From Clostridia bacterium (GTDB lineage: Bacteria; Bacillota; Clostridia; Christensenellales; CAG-138), in the NCBI GenBank assembly GCA_017509785.1, contig JAFWOT010000028.1, positions 1 through 64,000 on the forward strand: DNA of 64,000 nt, given 5' to 3'. The notes below the pieces were generated by a model. That model had not been told where the DNA came from. It saw only the letters and a program-made list of their open reading frames with translations, and did not search any database. Shown piece by piece: positions 1 through 9,254 of the stretch (position 1 is the stretch's first letter; each line of letters opens with the position of its first letter). The translations under genes and the position numbers were made by a program.

Positions 1-2
1 AG

Positions 3-131
3 GACGGCTGTTCATCAAGCGTGCTCTTCGTGTGGGATCACAATCCGGAAGGGATGAGCTTGTATGAAAAATGCGGGTATAAGCCTTATAACCGTGAAGA
101 AGGCGGAACATACATGGTGAAGGAATTGTGA
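3..131 (+). CDS. C-terminal end of a GNAT-type N-acetyltransferase (partial)
   Basis: The reading frame enters from outside the window and ends at TGA 129-131. The 42 visible residues include SLYEKCGYKPYNR. A short helix followed by 'YEKCGY/F-x-P' is the usual end of GNAT acetyltransferases (motif B region). The N-terminal acetyl-CoA site and the substrate cannot be seen. The family call rests on this tail only. Confidence 0.55.
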   Translation, partial: DGCSSSVLFVWDHNPEGMSLYEKCGYKPYNREEGGTYMVKEL

Positions 132-594
132 TCCGACGCACGGAGATCAACGAATTCCGGTTTGAGAAGATAAAGGCATGAAAGAGTGACAACTTCCGGT
201 TTGCGGAGATGCCGCGAGGGCAGAAAAAGCCGTCCCCTTTAGAGGAAGGCGGCTGAGCGAAGCGAGGTCGGATGAGGTGGGGTGCATCCTTGTCCACGAT
301 TCTAACGAGCATCGGATCTTGCCCCGCAAGATCCAAAAGACAAAACAGGCGTGGCCGTTGTGGTCACGCCTGTCTCATATGCTTTTGAGACGATGATCGA
401 AACCTCAAAGCAGCTTCGTTACGGAGTACGCCCCGACCGGCGGTTTTTTTATGCGCCGGATCGGCGCGGAAGACGACCGACGAGGGGATCCCCGCGGTGG
501 TTTGCGGGAGCAGCGCGGGGAAAAAAGAGAGGGAAGCCGATGGGCTCCCTCTCATGGACCCGAACGGGTCCGGTCCGAACTCATTACTTTCCGA
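132..594. other. Intergenic region with inverted repeats, no gene
   Basis: No convincing gene is present. It contains a REP-like element at about 224-283 (a relative of the repeat clusters elsewhere), a perfect inverted repeat at 314-334 (GGATCTTGC...GCAAGATCC), another at 345-373 (ACAGGCGTG...CACGCCTGT) that may terminate the acetyltransferase transcript, and the terminator of the minus-strand operon at 521-552. Confidence 0.6.
521..552 (-). terminator. Rho-independent terminator of the transglutaminase operon
   Basis: Read on the minus strand, AGAGGGAGCCC and GGCTTCCCTCT form a stem with a 3-nt loop, followed by CTTTTTT. It lies about 40 bp past the stop of the 595-2769 gene. Confidence 0.8.
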
Positions 595-2769
595 TCATAT
601 CCTGAACAGCAGCCGGCGATAGACGAACCGCTTCAGGGGCTCGTCGCGCAGGGCGTTCGCGCGGATGCTCTCGACCCGCTCAAAGAGCTCCCTTTGTTCC
701 TTATTCATTGGGTGGTTCGAGAAGGCGGCCTCGTCTGTGAGGGCGTCGAGCCCGCGCACGGGCGGAATGCCTATCCGTTCGAGCCCCTTCAAATAGCGGG
801 ACATCTCTATTATGCCGCGCCTCGCGTCACTTTGGCGGAAGAGGCGGCTGCGCCTGCGGTCGACAAGCTTCCCCGTGAGCGCAAACAGCCCGACCGCGGC
901 GGCGGGTATCACGAGCCACAGCCACCAATTCGAGCCCTTATTTCCGCTGCCGCCGGGTGAAACGGGGGTCACTGGGGGCTTCGTGGGCTCCGGCGTGGGA
1001 GCTTCCGAGCCGAAGGGATCGTGAGGCGGACGGGTGGTCTCCGGCCTGTCGGTGGGAAGGGGCGTGCGTTCCGGATCGACCGGTCTGACGCTCGGCCTGA
1101 CGGGGTTGATCCATATGGGCATGGGCGTCGCCGCGGGGACGTATCCGCTGGGGACGTTATCCAGCCGCCTGCCCGTATGATCGGCGCTGCGCCCCGCCGT
1201 GCTCTCGACGGGGACCCAGCCGACGCCGAGTATGTATACTTCCGTCCACGCGTGGGAGGAGCGCTCCGTAACCTCCGTCACCTCATTGGGGGAGGTTATT
1301 TCCGCCGAATACCCGACGGTGTAGCGCGCGGGTATGCCGAGCGCCTGCAGTATGGCGGTCGTCGCGCTGGCGAAGTGGACGCAGTAGCCGCTGTGCCCCT
1401 CCGTGAGGAAGTACCTCACGAAATCCTCCCCCTCGGGGAGGGGATCGGGCGTGAGCGTATAGACGGCGCTGTTGCGGACGAACTCCGCAACGGTCAGCGC
1501 GGTGACGTAATCATCGTCGGAGATGGGTATCCGCGCATGCCTCACGAGGGAGATCAGCGCCTTGCGCTCGTCGCCCTCGGGCATGACGTACTGCTCCTTT
1601 GCGAAATAGATATAGTAATCCTTCTCGGCCTTCGTGACGGCGCGAGGCTCTATCGGGAGTTCATCCTGCACGCGCCAGTAATACGCCGTCCTCCCGAGGG
1701 AGCGGACGAACGATTCGCCGGTCTCGATCTGGTCGTCATGTATGAACCCATAGGGGACGAAGCGCTCGCCCGAAACGGCGCCGCGTATGCTTACCGTGAT
1801 GTGCGACGGACCCTCGCCGCGGCCAAGCGCCTCCATGGAATCCCACTCGCCGTTGTATTCCGGAGCGGGGAGCCAGACGCCGCCCTCGTACCTGCCGTAC
1901 GAGTGGGTGCGGAGCAGGTAGGACCCCGGTATCGAAGCGCTGACCAGGAACGCCCTCTCGTCCGTTTCGATCCTGTCCCCGAGCTTATTGAGCTCGACCT
2001 CGCGATCGATCCCCTTGAATATGTTGAGTATTGAATCCTCAAACGAGCCGAAGCTCCTTCCGAGCATCGCCTGACGCTGCGAATACGAGATCGGCGTGAA
2101 CCTTTCCTCCGGGAAAACGACCGCCAGCAGCATCGCGAGCCCCGCCAGAAGCGGCAGCATCACGGCGCGAAGCTCGCCCGCCTTCGGCGAGGGGGCCTCC
2201 CTCAGCCCGTGGCCGGTGAGTATGCCGCCCACGCAGACGAGGAGCAGCACGATCGTCCAGAACGCGGGCTGCTTATCGGTGTAGATGAAGCTCGGCAGGA
2301 AGGGTATCACCACGGCCAGAAGCGGCAGAACCACCGAGCGGCTCTTGACTATCGCGAGCCCCTGCACGGCGGCGACCGCGGCAAGCACGATCATCAGGAA
2401 CGCCGTCACGCCAGCCCCGGGGTTCACAAGCTCCGGCAGGGGGGCGGGCACGGATATGAACGAGAAATCCTTTGAGAGCGGTTCCGCCAGCGAATAGCGG
2501 AGCACACTCGCCCCCTCGACCACGGCGGCCCTGTCTATATAGGCGCCGACCGCGGCAAGCAGCACGAGCAGTACGGCGAAAACCCAGCCGCGCTTCAGGT
2601 GCAGCCATGCGGAAACGAGCAGCGCCGCGGCGGAGGCTCCGAACACGAGCGTGCCGAGCTCGAACCGGACGGCAAACGCCGTCGGCAGGCCGCAGGTGAC
2701 CGCGAGCGCCCCGCAGAGTATCAGCACGGCGTCCGTCAGTATTTCAAACCGATACGGTCTCTTTCTCAT
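595..2769 (-). CDS. Transglutaminase-like membrane protein (TgpA/DUF3488 type)
   Basis: The 724-residue protein has about six N-terminal membrane helices, a large extracytoplasmic transglutaminase-core domain, a Pro/Thr-rich linker, a further helix (GNKGSNWWLWLVIPAAAV) and a cytoplasmic tail. The core shows the catalytic Cys at about residue 462 (SGYCVHFASA) and the His in SSHAWTEVY. The third triad position reads WVPVES, with Glu where Asp is usual in this family. I chose ATG at 2769, 7 nt after AGGAGG and overlapping the upstream stop; GTG at 2772 is the alternative. It is last in the five-gene operon. MoxR-DUF58-transglutaminase modules are common in bacteria and are thought to act at the cell envelope; the substrate is unknown. 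Confidence 0.88.
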   Translation of the reverse strand: MRKRPYRFEILTDAVLILCGALAVTCGLPTAFAVRFELGTLVFGASAAALLVSAWLHLKRGWVFAVLLVLLAAVGAYIDRAAVVEGASVLRYSLAEPLSKDFSFISVPAPLPELVNPGAGVTAFLMIVLAAVAAVQGLAIVKSRSVVLPLLAVVIPFLPSFIYTDKQPAFWTIVLLLVCVGGILTGHGLREAPSPKAGELRAVMLPLLAGLAMLLAVVFPEERFTPISYSQRQAMLGRSFGSFEDSILNIFKGIDREVELNKLGDRIETDERAFLVSASIPGSYLLRTHSYGRYEGGVWLPAPEYNGEWDSMEALGRGEGPSHITVSIRGAVSGERFVPYGFIHDDQIETGESFVRSLGRTAYYWRVQDELPIEPRAVTKAEKDYYIYFAKEQYVMPEGDERKALISLVRHARIPISDDDYVTALTVAEFVRNSAVYTLTPDPLPEGEDFVRYFLTEGHSGYCVHFASATTAILQALGIPARYTVGYSAEITSPNEVTEVTERSSHAWTEVYILGVGWVPVESTAGRSADHTGRRLDNVPSGYVPAATPMPIWINPVRPSVRPVDPERTPLPTDRPETTRPPHDPFGSEAPTPEPTKPPVTPVSPGGSGNKGSNWWLWLVIPAAAVGLFALTGKLVDRRRSRLFRQSDARRGIIEMSRYLKGLERIGIPPVRGLDALTDEAAFSNHPMNKEQRELFERVESIRANALRDEPLKRFVYRRLLFRI

Positions 2770-3719
2770 CACCGGACCTCCTTCCTCGGAATGACGCGAT
2801 AGACTATCGTGTCGTTCGCGAGCTCGACCGGGAGCGTGCGCTCCACGCGGGGGCTGCCGTTGATCACCGTGAGTATGAACGATTCGAATTCATAATCGCT
2901 GCTCACGAGGACCGTCTGCCTGCCGTAATGGAGGGTGTACGAAAAGCCCTCCGCGAGGAGCTTGTTGTTGAGGTATTTGAGCTGTTCGATGACGCTCTGC
3001 CGCCCGGGATATCCGTCATACGAATCGGCGGCGAGGACTATCTTCTTGCGGACGAGCTCCTGCGGCTCGCGGACTATGGGCTCGTCGAGCTTGACCGAGA
3101 GCTTCCAATGTATGAGGTTGATCGCGTCCCCTTCGCGGTAGGGGCGAAGCTCATGCTCCTCGGAAAAGCCCATGGGCTTCGGGCGGAGCACCTGCGCGGA
3201 GGCCTCCGTGAAATCGGGATCCGGGAAGGGCTTCTCCTCCGCGGGGAGGACGACGGTCGAAACTCCCCTGCCCTTGCCGATGGGCAGAGCGAAAAGCCCG
3301 AGGTGATCGCACGCACGGGCCTTTTTTACGTTTATCCTCACGCTGCCGAGGCGCGAGGTATCCACGGGGATATCCTCCTCGAAGGAGTTCTTGCCCGCGA
3401 TGGTGAGCTTTATGAGCTTCGGCTCTTCGCCGGAGAATACGTTGAACTGCTCGATATTCACCCTTATCAGCGGGGGCGGAAGGAAGAACCCGCACTTCAC
3501 CGAAAGCTTCGCGCGGGAGGGGCTGAGCCTGACGAGGCTGCCTCCGCCCGTGAGCCCGACACTGGTCGAGAGTATGGAGGGGAGGCTCGCAAGCAGCGAG
3601 AGCACGGGAAGGAACAGCAAAAACAGCAGTACAAACCGCGATATGTACTGCCCGTAAGCGAAATGCAGCACCGCCGCCCCTAAAAGCAGCGCGCCGTATA
3701 TCACCCTCCTGCCGGCCAT
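2769..3719 (-). CDS. DUF58 (VWA-like) protein
   Basis: This 316-residue protein has two N-terminal membrane helices (residues about 5-50) and a C-terminal DUF58 domain with the family signature ELRPYREGDAINLIHWKLS, the spot where DUF58 proteins carry YxxGDxxxxIxW. DUF58 proteins belong to the von Willebrand A-like group and are almost always encoded beside MoxR ATPases, as here. Start ATG 3719 overlaps the moxR stop by 4 bp, and the end overlaps the next gene, implying translational coupling. The role is probably as an adaptor or client of the MoxR AAA+ chaperone at the membrane; the exact function is unknown. Confidence 0.88.
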   Translation of the reverse strand: MAGRRVIYGALLLGAAVLHFAYGQYISRFVLLFLLFLPVLSLLASLPSILSTSVGLTGGGSLVRLSPSRAKLSVKCGFFLPPPLIRVNIEQFNVFSGEEPKLIKLTIAGKNSFEEDIPVDTSRLGSVRINVKKARACDHLGLFALPIGKGRGVSTVVLPAEEKPFPDPDFTEASAQVLRPKPMGFSEEHELRPYREGDAINLIHWKLSVKLDEPIVREPQELVRKKIVLAADSYDGYPGRQSVIEQLKYLNNKLLAEGFSYTLHYGRQTVLVSSDYEFESFILTVINGSPRVERTLPVELANDTIVYRVIPRKEVR

Positions 3720-4648
3720 CAGCGTACGGCGGGCGACGTTGTGCGCGTCAGTATCTCGTGGATTATATCCTCCGCCTTCCTGCCGGAGGCCTTTGCCTCG
3801 GCGCTCAATATGACGCGGTGCGTGATAGTCGCGGGGTATATCTGCCTGATATCCGCGGGGACGACGAAATCGCGCCCCTCTATCCAGGCGTTGGCCTTCG
3901 CCATCGAGATGACGGCAAGAGTCGCGCGGGGGCTCGCCCCCTGGATGAGCTCGAGGTGCTTCCTCGTCGCTCCGGAGAGGCGGATCGCGTAATCCATTAT
4001 CTTCCCGTCGACGTAGATCTCGTCCACGGCGGAGCGGATGGCGATCAAGCCCTCGCCGTCGACGGCCTGCTTGACCTCCTCCATCATGTTGACGCGCTGC
4101 TTGCGGTTGAGAAGGTCGAGCTCGTCCTCAGGGGAGGGATAGCCGAGCGAGAGCCTTACCATGAACCTGTCAAGCTGGGAATCCGGCAGGAGCTGCGTGC
4201 CCGAAGCGCCTACGGGGTTCTGCGTCGCGATGACGATGAACGGGTCGGGTATCCTGTGGGTGACGCCGTCGACCGTGACGTTGTTCTCCTCCATCGCCTC
4301 GAGAAGGGCGGACTGGGTGCGGCTCGTCGCCCTGTTGAGCTCGTCCGCGAGGAAGAGGTTGCAGAGTATCGCGCCGGGCTTGTAGACCATCTCCCCCGTC
4401 TCCTTATCGTAGACGGAGAAGCCCACCACGTCGGAAGGGAGCACGTCCGGCGTGAACTGGACGCGCTTGTATTCAAGGCCGAGCGCGCGGCTGAAGGCGA
4501 CGGCCATCGTCGTCTTGCCGACGCCGGGTATGTCCTCGAGGAGTATGTGCCCGCGGGCGAGTATCGCCGTCAGCGCCATGCGGAGGACGTCGTCCTTGCC
4601 TACTATCGCCTTTTTGACTTCATTGAGAATGGTTCCCGGATCGTTCAT
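3719..4648 (-). CDS. MoxR family AAA+ ATPase
   Basis: The 309-residue ATPase has Walker A GVGKTT at residues 42-47 and Walker B LFLADELNRA (Asp102, Glu103), followed by the sensor 1 region (VIATQNP) and a C-terminal lid domain. Length and motif order are typical of MoxR. It starts at ATG 4648, 4 nt after GGAGG. MoxR ATPases act as chaperones for maturation or assembly of partner complexes, usually the DUF58/VWA proteins encoded next to them. Here it lies in an operon with a metallopeptidase upstream and DUF58 and transglutaminase-like genes downstream. Confidence 0.92.
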   Translation of the reverse strand: MNDPGTILNEVKKAIVGKDDVLRMALTAILARGHILLEDIPGVGKTTMAVAFSRALGLEYKRVQFTPDVLPSDVVGFSVYDKETGEMVYKPGAILCNLFLADELNRATSRTQSALLEAMEENNVTVDGVTHRIPDPFIVIATQNPVGASGTQLLPDSQLDRFMVRLSLGYPSPEDELDLLNRKQRVNMMEEVKQAVDGEGLIAIRSAVDEIYVDGKIMDYAIRLSGATRKHLELIQGASPRATLAVISMAKANAWIEGRDFVVPADIRQIYPATITHRVILSAEAKASGRKAEDIIHEILTRTTSPAVR

Positions 4649-4687
4649 AATGCCTCCGAAAAATGAAATGGATATTTGATGATGCTT

Positions 4688-5434
4688 TCAGTTTCTTCTG
4701 CCGGAATTCGCGTACGCGAGCAGCCGCAGGAACGTCACCGCGGCGGAGAGCACGGCGACGACGTAAGTGAAGGCCGCGGCGCGAAGCACCTTCCGTGCGG
4801 CGGATTCTTCCTCGCCTATCGTAATATAGCCGCCCGCGTTCAGCATATCGAGCGCGCGCTGCGAGGCGTTGAGCTCTATCGGCAGGGTCAGGAGCTGGAA
4901 CGCAAGCACGAACCCGAAGAGCACCACGCCTATCATGCTTACGGTATGCCCGAAAACGGGCAGGAACAGCCCCGCAATAACGAGCAGGTATGAAAGATGC
5001 GAGCCGATCTTCGCGGCGGGCAGTATCGTGTTGCGGAGCTTTATCGCGTTGTAGCCATGCTCGTACTGCATGACGTGGCCGCATTCGTGCGCGGCGACGG
5101 CTATCGCCGCGACGCTCGATGAATCGAACACGTCGGAGGAGAGCGAAACGCAGCCCGTTCGCGGGTCGTAATTATCGGTCAGGCTCCCCTGTATCCGCCG
5201 CACGCTGACGGAGCTCCCGTTATTGCGGAGCAGCTCCCCCGCCACCTGCGACGCCGTCAGCCCGCAGGAGGCGCGCAATGAAAAATACTGCCTGAAAACG
5301 GATCTGACCCTCGCCTGCGCGATGAGGCCGAGCACGAGGATGGCAAGCGCCGCAATGAGCAGCACGGAGTTCGAGCTCAAGAGCCCCCTTGCCCCGTAAG
5401 AATGGTATTGCGAAGAATAGGCGAGAAGTATCAA
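4688..5434 (-). CDS. YugP-type neutral zinc metallopeptidase
   Basis: This 248-residue membrane protein carries HECGH at residues 116-120, the zincin HExxH motif in the form seen in YugP/DUF2268-like neutral zinc peptidases, in the context VAAHECGHVMQYEHGY. Hydrophobic helices lie at about 22-40 and 140-180, with a C-terminal helix pair. I accept TTG at 5434 because AAAGG sits 7-8 nt upstream and the first residues (MILLAYSSQYHSYG) resemble family members. It lies 24 bp downstream of the PIG-V gene in the same operon. The substrate is unknown. Confidence 0.85.
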   Translation of the reverse strand: MILLAYSSQYHSYGARGLLSSNSVLLIAALAILVLGLIAQARVRSVFRQYFSLRASCGLTASQVAGELLRNNGSSVSVRRIQGSLTDNYDPRTGCVSLSSDVFDSSSVAAIAVAAHECGHVMQYEHGYNAIKLRNTILPAAKIGSHLSYLLVIAGLFLPVFGHTVSMIGVVLFGFVLAFQLLTLPIELNASQRALDMLNAGGYITIGEEESAARKVLRAAAFTYVVAVLSAAVTFLRLLAYANSGRRN

Positions 5435-5458
5435 AGCTTTTCCTTTCAGCGGAACGGA

Positions 5459-6901
5459 TCAGTAGATCTCGTATTCCATGACGTACATAATAAGGTAGAG
5501 CGCCTGCCCGACGAGGAACAGGACCGTGACGACGCTCGCCTTCGCCTTCGCCCTCGCCGTGGCGACGCCGTTGACGTCACCCTCGCAGAGATGGGCGAGC
5601 GCCAGCGGTATGCAGATGAGCGCCGTGAGATACCTCGGCGCGGAGAGGAGCCAAGTGGCTCCGCAGGTCACGGCGAAGTACGCCGCGAAGTAGAGCGTGT
5701 AGGGGGTGCGCATAGTCCTCGCGGAGAAGACGAGCACGGCGAGCGCCCCGAATATGAACAGCAGGTTCGGCAGCCAGAGCCCGAGAGCCGTCTCCGGCGA
5801 GGAGCCGAACGACGAAACGAGCTGATCCAGCTGCATGGAGACCGTCCCGAAGAAGGGGCCGAAGCCCTGATACCAGTTATCCCTCTGGAACTCCATGAAT
5901 TTGAACCAATCCCCCCAGAGGAGCTTGTTTATGAGCAGATACGCGAACGACCCGAGGCAGAGTATCACGGCGCAGGCGGCGAGCTTCACGGCGACGCCCG
6001 CGGGGAGCTTCCCGCCCGACGAGCGCGCGCGGCGCACGGCGTAGGCCGCGGCCTCCGCAATAAAGGGGACTATGAGTATTATGCCCACCGAACGCGTAAA
6101 CGAAGCAAGCGCCCCGAATATCGCAGCGAGCCAAAATTTGTTTCTTCTCAGCGTGAGGAGCATCGAAGCCGCGAGCAGCAGGAAGAGCGCCTCGCTCATA
6201 GGGGCGATATAGAATATCGCCGCGGGGAGCGCGAAAGTAAAGAGCACCGTCAGCTTAGCGGGGCGTCTGCCCATCTCGATAAAGGCGAGGCGGTGTATGA
6301 CGACCGCCCCCGCGCAGGAGCAGACCGTGTTCAGCACCATTGCGGAAACGAAGCTGTTCCCGAAGATGAAATTTAGCCCGCGGATCATAAGCGGGAAGAG
6401 CGGCAGGAACACGAGCGCGTACATCGCCGGCTCCTCCGTGGAATACCAGTTTTCGGCTATGCCGATATAGTGCGGAGCGTCGGTATCGAGCTTCAGCCAG
6501 ATGGATTCGAGCGTTGCGAATATCGAGCCGTGGTAATTCCGGAACACCCTCGCAAAGACGTAGGCCAGCACGACGACGAGCACCCTCGCCCCGAGCACGG
6601 CGAATACGACGCGCAGCCCCTGCGAAAAGCCGGAGCTCCTGCCGCTCCTCACTCCGAGGGCGCGGACGGGATCCTCATCCGCGGCGGACAGGAACCGCAC
6701 CGCCTTCGGCGCCGCAAGCATGAGCGCCAGCGTGAAGAGGCCGAGGCTCAGACCCGCGCCTGTCACGCCGAGGACCGAGAGCGACTCCGCCTTGTAAACC
6801 CAGAGCCCGAACGCCGCAAGCGCCAATACCCCGAGCACGAGCTGTATTATCCACACCGCGCGCTGCGCGGCGGGCTGCTTTGTTTTTTCGCTGTTTTCCA
6901 T
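5459..6901 (-). CDS. PIG-V-like mannosyltransferase / GT-C membrane glycosyltransferase
   Basis: The 480-residue protein has about ten membrane helices. It shows the PIG-V pattern: an acidic site before HYIGIAENWY, then FLPLFPLMIRG, then APMSEALFLLL and a conserved ASFTRSVG segment. In eukaryotes PIG-V adds mannose to GPI precursors; bacterial relatives are GT-C enzymes that probably use polyprenyl-phosphate sugars to decorate envelope polymers. An in-frame extension of 69 codons upstream is derived from the palindromic repeats and I reject it. Start ATG 6901 lies only 7 nt after a strong extended -10 box, and no ribosome site is visible, so the mRNA may be leaderless. First gene of the operon. 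Confidence 0.8.
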   Translation of the reverse strand: MENSEKTKQPAAQRAVWIIQLVLGVLALAAFGLWVYKAESLSVLGVTGAGLSLGLFTLALMLAAPKAVRFLSAADEDPVRALGVRSGRSSGFSQGLRVVFAVLGARVLVVVLAYVFARVFRNYHGSIFATLESIWLKLDTDAPHYIGIAENWYSTEEPAMYALVFLPLFPLMIRGLNFIFGNSFVSAMVLNTVCSCAGAVVIHRLAFIEMGRRPAKLTVLFTFALPAAIFYIAPMSEALFLLLAASMLLTLRRNKFWLAAIFGALASFTRSVGIILIVPFIAEAAAYAVRRARSSGGKLPAGVAVKLAACAVILCLGSFAYLLINKLLWGDWFKFMEFQRDNWYQGFGPFFGTVSMQLDQLVSSFGSSPETALGLWLPNLLFIFGALAVLVFSARTMRTPYTLYFAAYFAVTCGATWLLSAPRYLTALICIPLALAHLCEGDVNGVATARAKAKASVVTVLFLVGQALYLIMYVMEYEIY

Positions 6902-6908
6902 GCGCAAT

Positions 6909-6937
6909 ATTATATCATACCGTTCCGCATATTGCAA
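6909..6937 (-). promoter_or_regulatory. Sigma-A promoter with extended -10, very close to the start codon
   Basis: On the minus strand TTGCAA is followed after 17 bp by TATAAT, with TGA just before it (extended -10). The ATG of the PIG-V gene lies 7 nt after the -10 box, so transcription would begin at or within a few bases of the start codon. Confidence 0.75.
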
Positions 6938-6948
6938 TATCGATGAAA

Positions 6949-7310
6949 AGCATGCCTTCCCCCGGGGAAGGCTTTCGGTATCCTCCGCCGTATGGCTTCC
7001 CTTGAGGGAAGGCTTTTTGTACCGTCTGCCGCCGCTTGGCTTCCCTTGGGGGAAGCTCCGCCGACGCAGTCGCTGTTGATGAGGGAAAAAGAACCTTCTC
7101 AATGCCAACCTCCACCGATGCCTTGTCCCTCATCCCTCATCCGTCGCCCTCATCCGTCGCCTTCGGCGCCACCTTCCCCGGGGGAAGGCTTTTGGTATCG
7201 TCCGCTTCTCGGCTCCCTTGGGGGAAGCTCCGCCGACGCAGTCGCTGTTGACAGGGAACAAGCCCTTCACAAAACAACCTTCACAGCCGCCTTATCCCTC
7301 ATCCGCCGCA
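6949..7310. repeat. Cluster of palindromic MITE/REP-like repeats
   Basis: Several copies of the CCTTCCC...GGGAAGG palindrome and of CTTCCCTTGGGGGAAGCT are linked by GCCGACGCAGTCGCTGTTGATGAGGGA. Segment 7040-7140 recurs almost base for base at about 28389-28497, including the non-palindromic part AACCTTCTCAATGCC. No gene is present. Confidence 0.85.
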
Positions 7311-7477
7311 AGCGGTCCCATCATTATATAAGACGCGTTCCGCGTTCAAAAGTTACGCCCGGGTAAAAATATATTTTACATTTCCCGTCCATTTTCGCGC
7401 CGCCGCGTTGTTATTATTATGAGGACGCTTCTTTCTTGCGGATTTGTAAATTACGGGTAAAAAATCCTCTGTGAAGA

Positions 7478-7506
7478 TTGACAAACGGCGTCGGATTCAT
7501 TATCAT
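7478..7506 (+). promoter_or_regulatory. Sigma-A promoter of the zinc-ribbon protein gene
   Basis: TTGACA at 7478-7483, a 17-bp spacer, then TATCAT at 7501-7506. The start codon is 29 bp further on, with AAAGGAGG between them. Confidence 0.85.
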
Positions 7507-7535
7507 TATATTATCACTCAAAGGAGGGTAAATTC

Positions 7536-9209
7536 ATGAAATACTGTCCCAACTGCGGAGAAGCCCTTGCCGACGAGGTAAGCTTCTGCCCCGAATGCGG
7601 CACGGCGGTCCCATCGAGCGAAGTCACCGCCGCTCCCGCGCAGGCCACTCCCGCGCAGGCCGCTCCCGCCGAAGGCTCTTTCAATAGCGAAGCCGCGCCG
7701 GAGGCGAAGCACGCGAAGAAGAGATCGAAGGTCGGCCCCGTCATCGCGATAGTGCTCGCCGTGCTCCTTGCGGCTTGCGCCGTGCTCTATTTCACCGGCC
7801 TGTGGAAAAAGCTCCTGCCCGCCTCGCGCCTGAAGCTCGGCCTCGGCGAGAAGGCTCTCGTCGACCGCGGGCTCGACGAACTCTTCAGCGACGACAACCG
7901 CATACTCACCAACACCGAAACGAAGCTCTCGGCCGAGCTTTCCGTCGACCTCGAAACGGATGGCGGGCTCTTCAGCGAGGCGACCTATATCAAGTCCCTG
8001 CTTGACGAGCTGAAGATCGGCATCGACGTGGACGTAAGCGAAGGCGGCAGCAACATGAAGCTCGGCGCCGTCTACAAGGGGAACCCCGTGCTCGACGCGA
8101 CCGTCACGAACGAGGACGGGAAGATCGGCTTCTACGTACCCCAGCTTGACGCGAATTACTACACCCTCACCTCCGAGAAGTTCATCGAAGCCTTCTCGGA
8201 CGGTGAAGCTCCCGCGAACGGTCTCGACATCTCCTTCGAGCCCATCGACGAGGCGGAGTACCGCAGGGAGGTCAACGACCTTCTGAAGATAATCGCCGGC
8301 ATCTCCACGAAGGAGAACACCGAGATCACGAAGGGCTTTGACGCGCACCTCTTCGACATAAAGACAACGACGAAGGTCGATAAGTACGTCATCACCCCCA
8401 AAGAAGAGGAGATCGTGAATGTCATAAATGAGCTCGCCGACTACCTTGAAAAGGACGGATCCAAATTCGGCAAGGGCATCGCGAAGCTCTATGAGATCGT
8501 GTTAGCCGAAACGAGCGCTTACGCCTCCGCTTCCGAAGACGACGAGCCCCTCTCCGAAAACGTCTTCGATTACATGAGGGAGCACGCCGCCGAGGCCGCG
8601 AAGGACGTTGTCGAGGCGAACGTCTCCATCGAGATATACATGATCGGCAACGACGTGGTCTCCCACCGCGTTCACTCGGACGACGGCGATCTCATCGTCG
8701 ACGCGCGCGAGGAGAACAGCGTCACCCGCTTCTACGTGAGCTTTGTCGACGATTACGGCGACACGAACGTCGTCACCGGCACCTATGACGAGAGCGACAG
8801 GAGCAAGGCCGCCCTCAACATGAGGGTGCTCCCCGGCGACAGCGATGAGCCGACGGCCGACCTCGATATCGTATTCGACCTGACGAAGCTCAATAAGCTC
8901 GGCCTCTGCCCCCTCAACGGGAGCCTCAAGGTCGCGGACGAGGAGGCAGCCGTTTTCAAGGTCGTCGAGAACGGCGAGGCTTTGGACTGCTCCTTCAGGA
9001 TCATCATTCCCGAGGAGGATGCCGACGACGTGAAGGGCATCACCGTCAACGCCTCCGTGAAGGAGGGCGAAGGGGTCCAGGCTCCCTCCGGAGTCACCCC
9101 GACGGATCTTTCCGACAAGAGCAATGAGGAGATACAGGAGATAATCTACACGATGACAGAGCGTCTCGGTGACGTGCTCTCCGGTCAGCTCTTCGGCTCG
9201 ATGTTCTGA
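7536..9209 (+). CDS. Zinc-ribbon, single-pass membrane protein with large extracytoplasmic domain
   Basis: The 557-residue protein begins with a double-CxxC zinc ribbon (YCPNCG...FCPECG, residues 3-24), then an Ala/Pro linker, a basic stretch (KHAKKRSK), one membrane helix (about 68-88) and about 460 outside residues rich in Asp, Glu, Ser and Thr. This layout (N-terminal zinc_ribbon_2, helix, extracytoplasmic region) is common in Clostridia proteins of unknown function. The start is supported by AAAGGAGGG. It has its own promoter and a strong terminator, so it is a single-gene unit. I recognise no enzymatic domain in the outer part. Confidence 0.85.
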   Translation: MKYCPNCGEALADEVSFCPECGTAVPSSEVTAAPAQATPAQAAPAEGSFNSEAAPEAKHAKKRSKVGPVIAIVLAVLLAACAVLYFTGLWKKLLPASRLKLGLGEKALVDRGLDELFSDDNRILTNTETKLSAELSVDLETDGGLFSEATYIKSLLDELKIGIDVDVSEGGSNMKLGAVYKGNPVLDATVTNEDGKIGFYVPQLDANYYTLTSEKFIEAFSDGEAPANGLDISFEPIDEAEYRREVNDLLKIIAGISTKENTEITKGFDAHLFDIKTTTKVDKYVITPKEEEIVNVINELADYLEKDGSKFGKGIAKLYEIVLAETSAYASASEDDEPLSENVFDYMREHAAEAAKDVVEANVSIEIYMIGNDVVSHRVHSDDGDLIVDAREENSVTRFYVSFVDDYGDTNVVTGTYDESDRSKAALNMRVLPGDSDEPTADLDIVFDLTKLNKLGLCPLNGSLKVADEEAAVFKVVENGEALDCSFRIIIPEEDADDVKGITVNASVKEGEGVQAPSGVTPTDLSDKSNEEIQEIIYTMTERLGDVLSGQLFGSMF

Positions 9210-9219
9210 TAACGCTTTC

Positions 9220-9247
9220 GGGGTCGGGCGATGCCCGGCCCCTTTTT
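9220..9247 (+). terminator. Rho-independent terminator
   Basis: GGGG-T-CGGGC, loop GAT, GCCCG-G-CCCC, then TTTTT. It lies 11 bp after the zinc-ribbon gene and just upstream of the ABC transporter operon. Confidence 0.88.
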
Positions 9248-9254
9248 CTTGTTT

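Noticed and set aside
425..450. Terminator-like CCGACCGGCGG plus T-run on the plus strand
   Set aside because: The stem is only three or four pairs, too weak to call.
6902..7108. 69-codon N-terminal extension of the PIG-V protein
   Set aside because: The extension is encoded by the palindromic repeats and crosses the promoter; no ribosome site precedes it.
9231..9254. Upstream ATG of the ABC ATPase gene
   Set aside because: It lies in the loop of the strong terminator 9220-9247 and would add residues not seen in the family.
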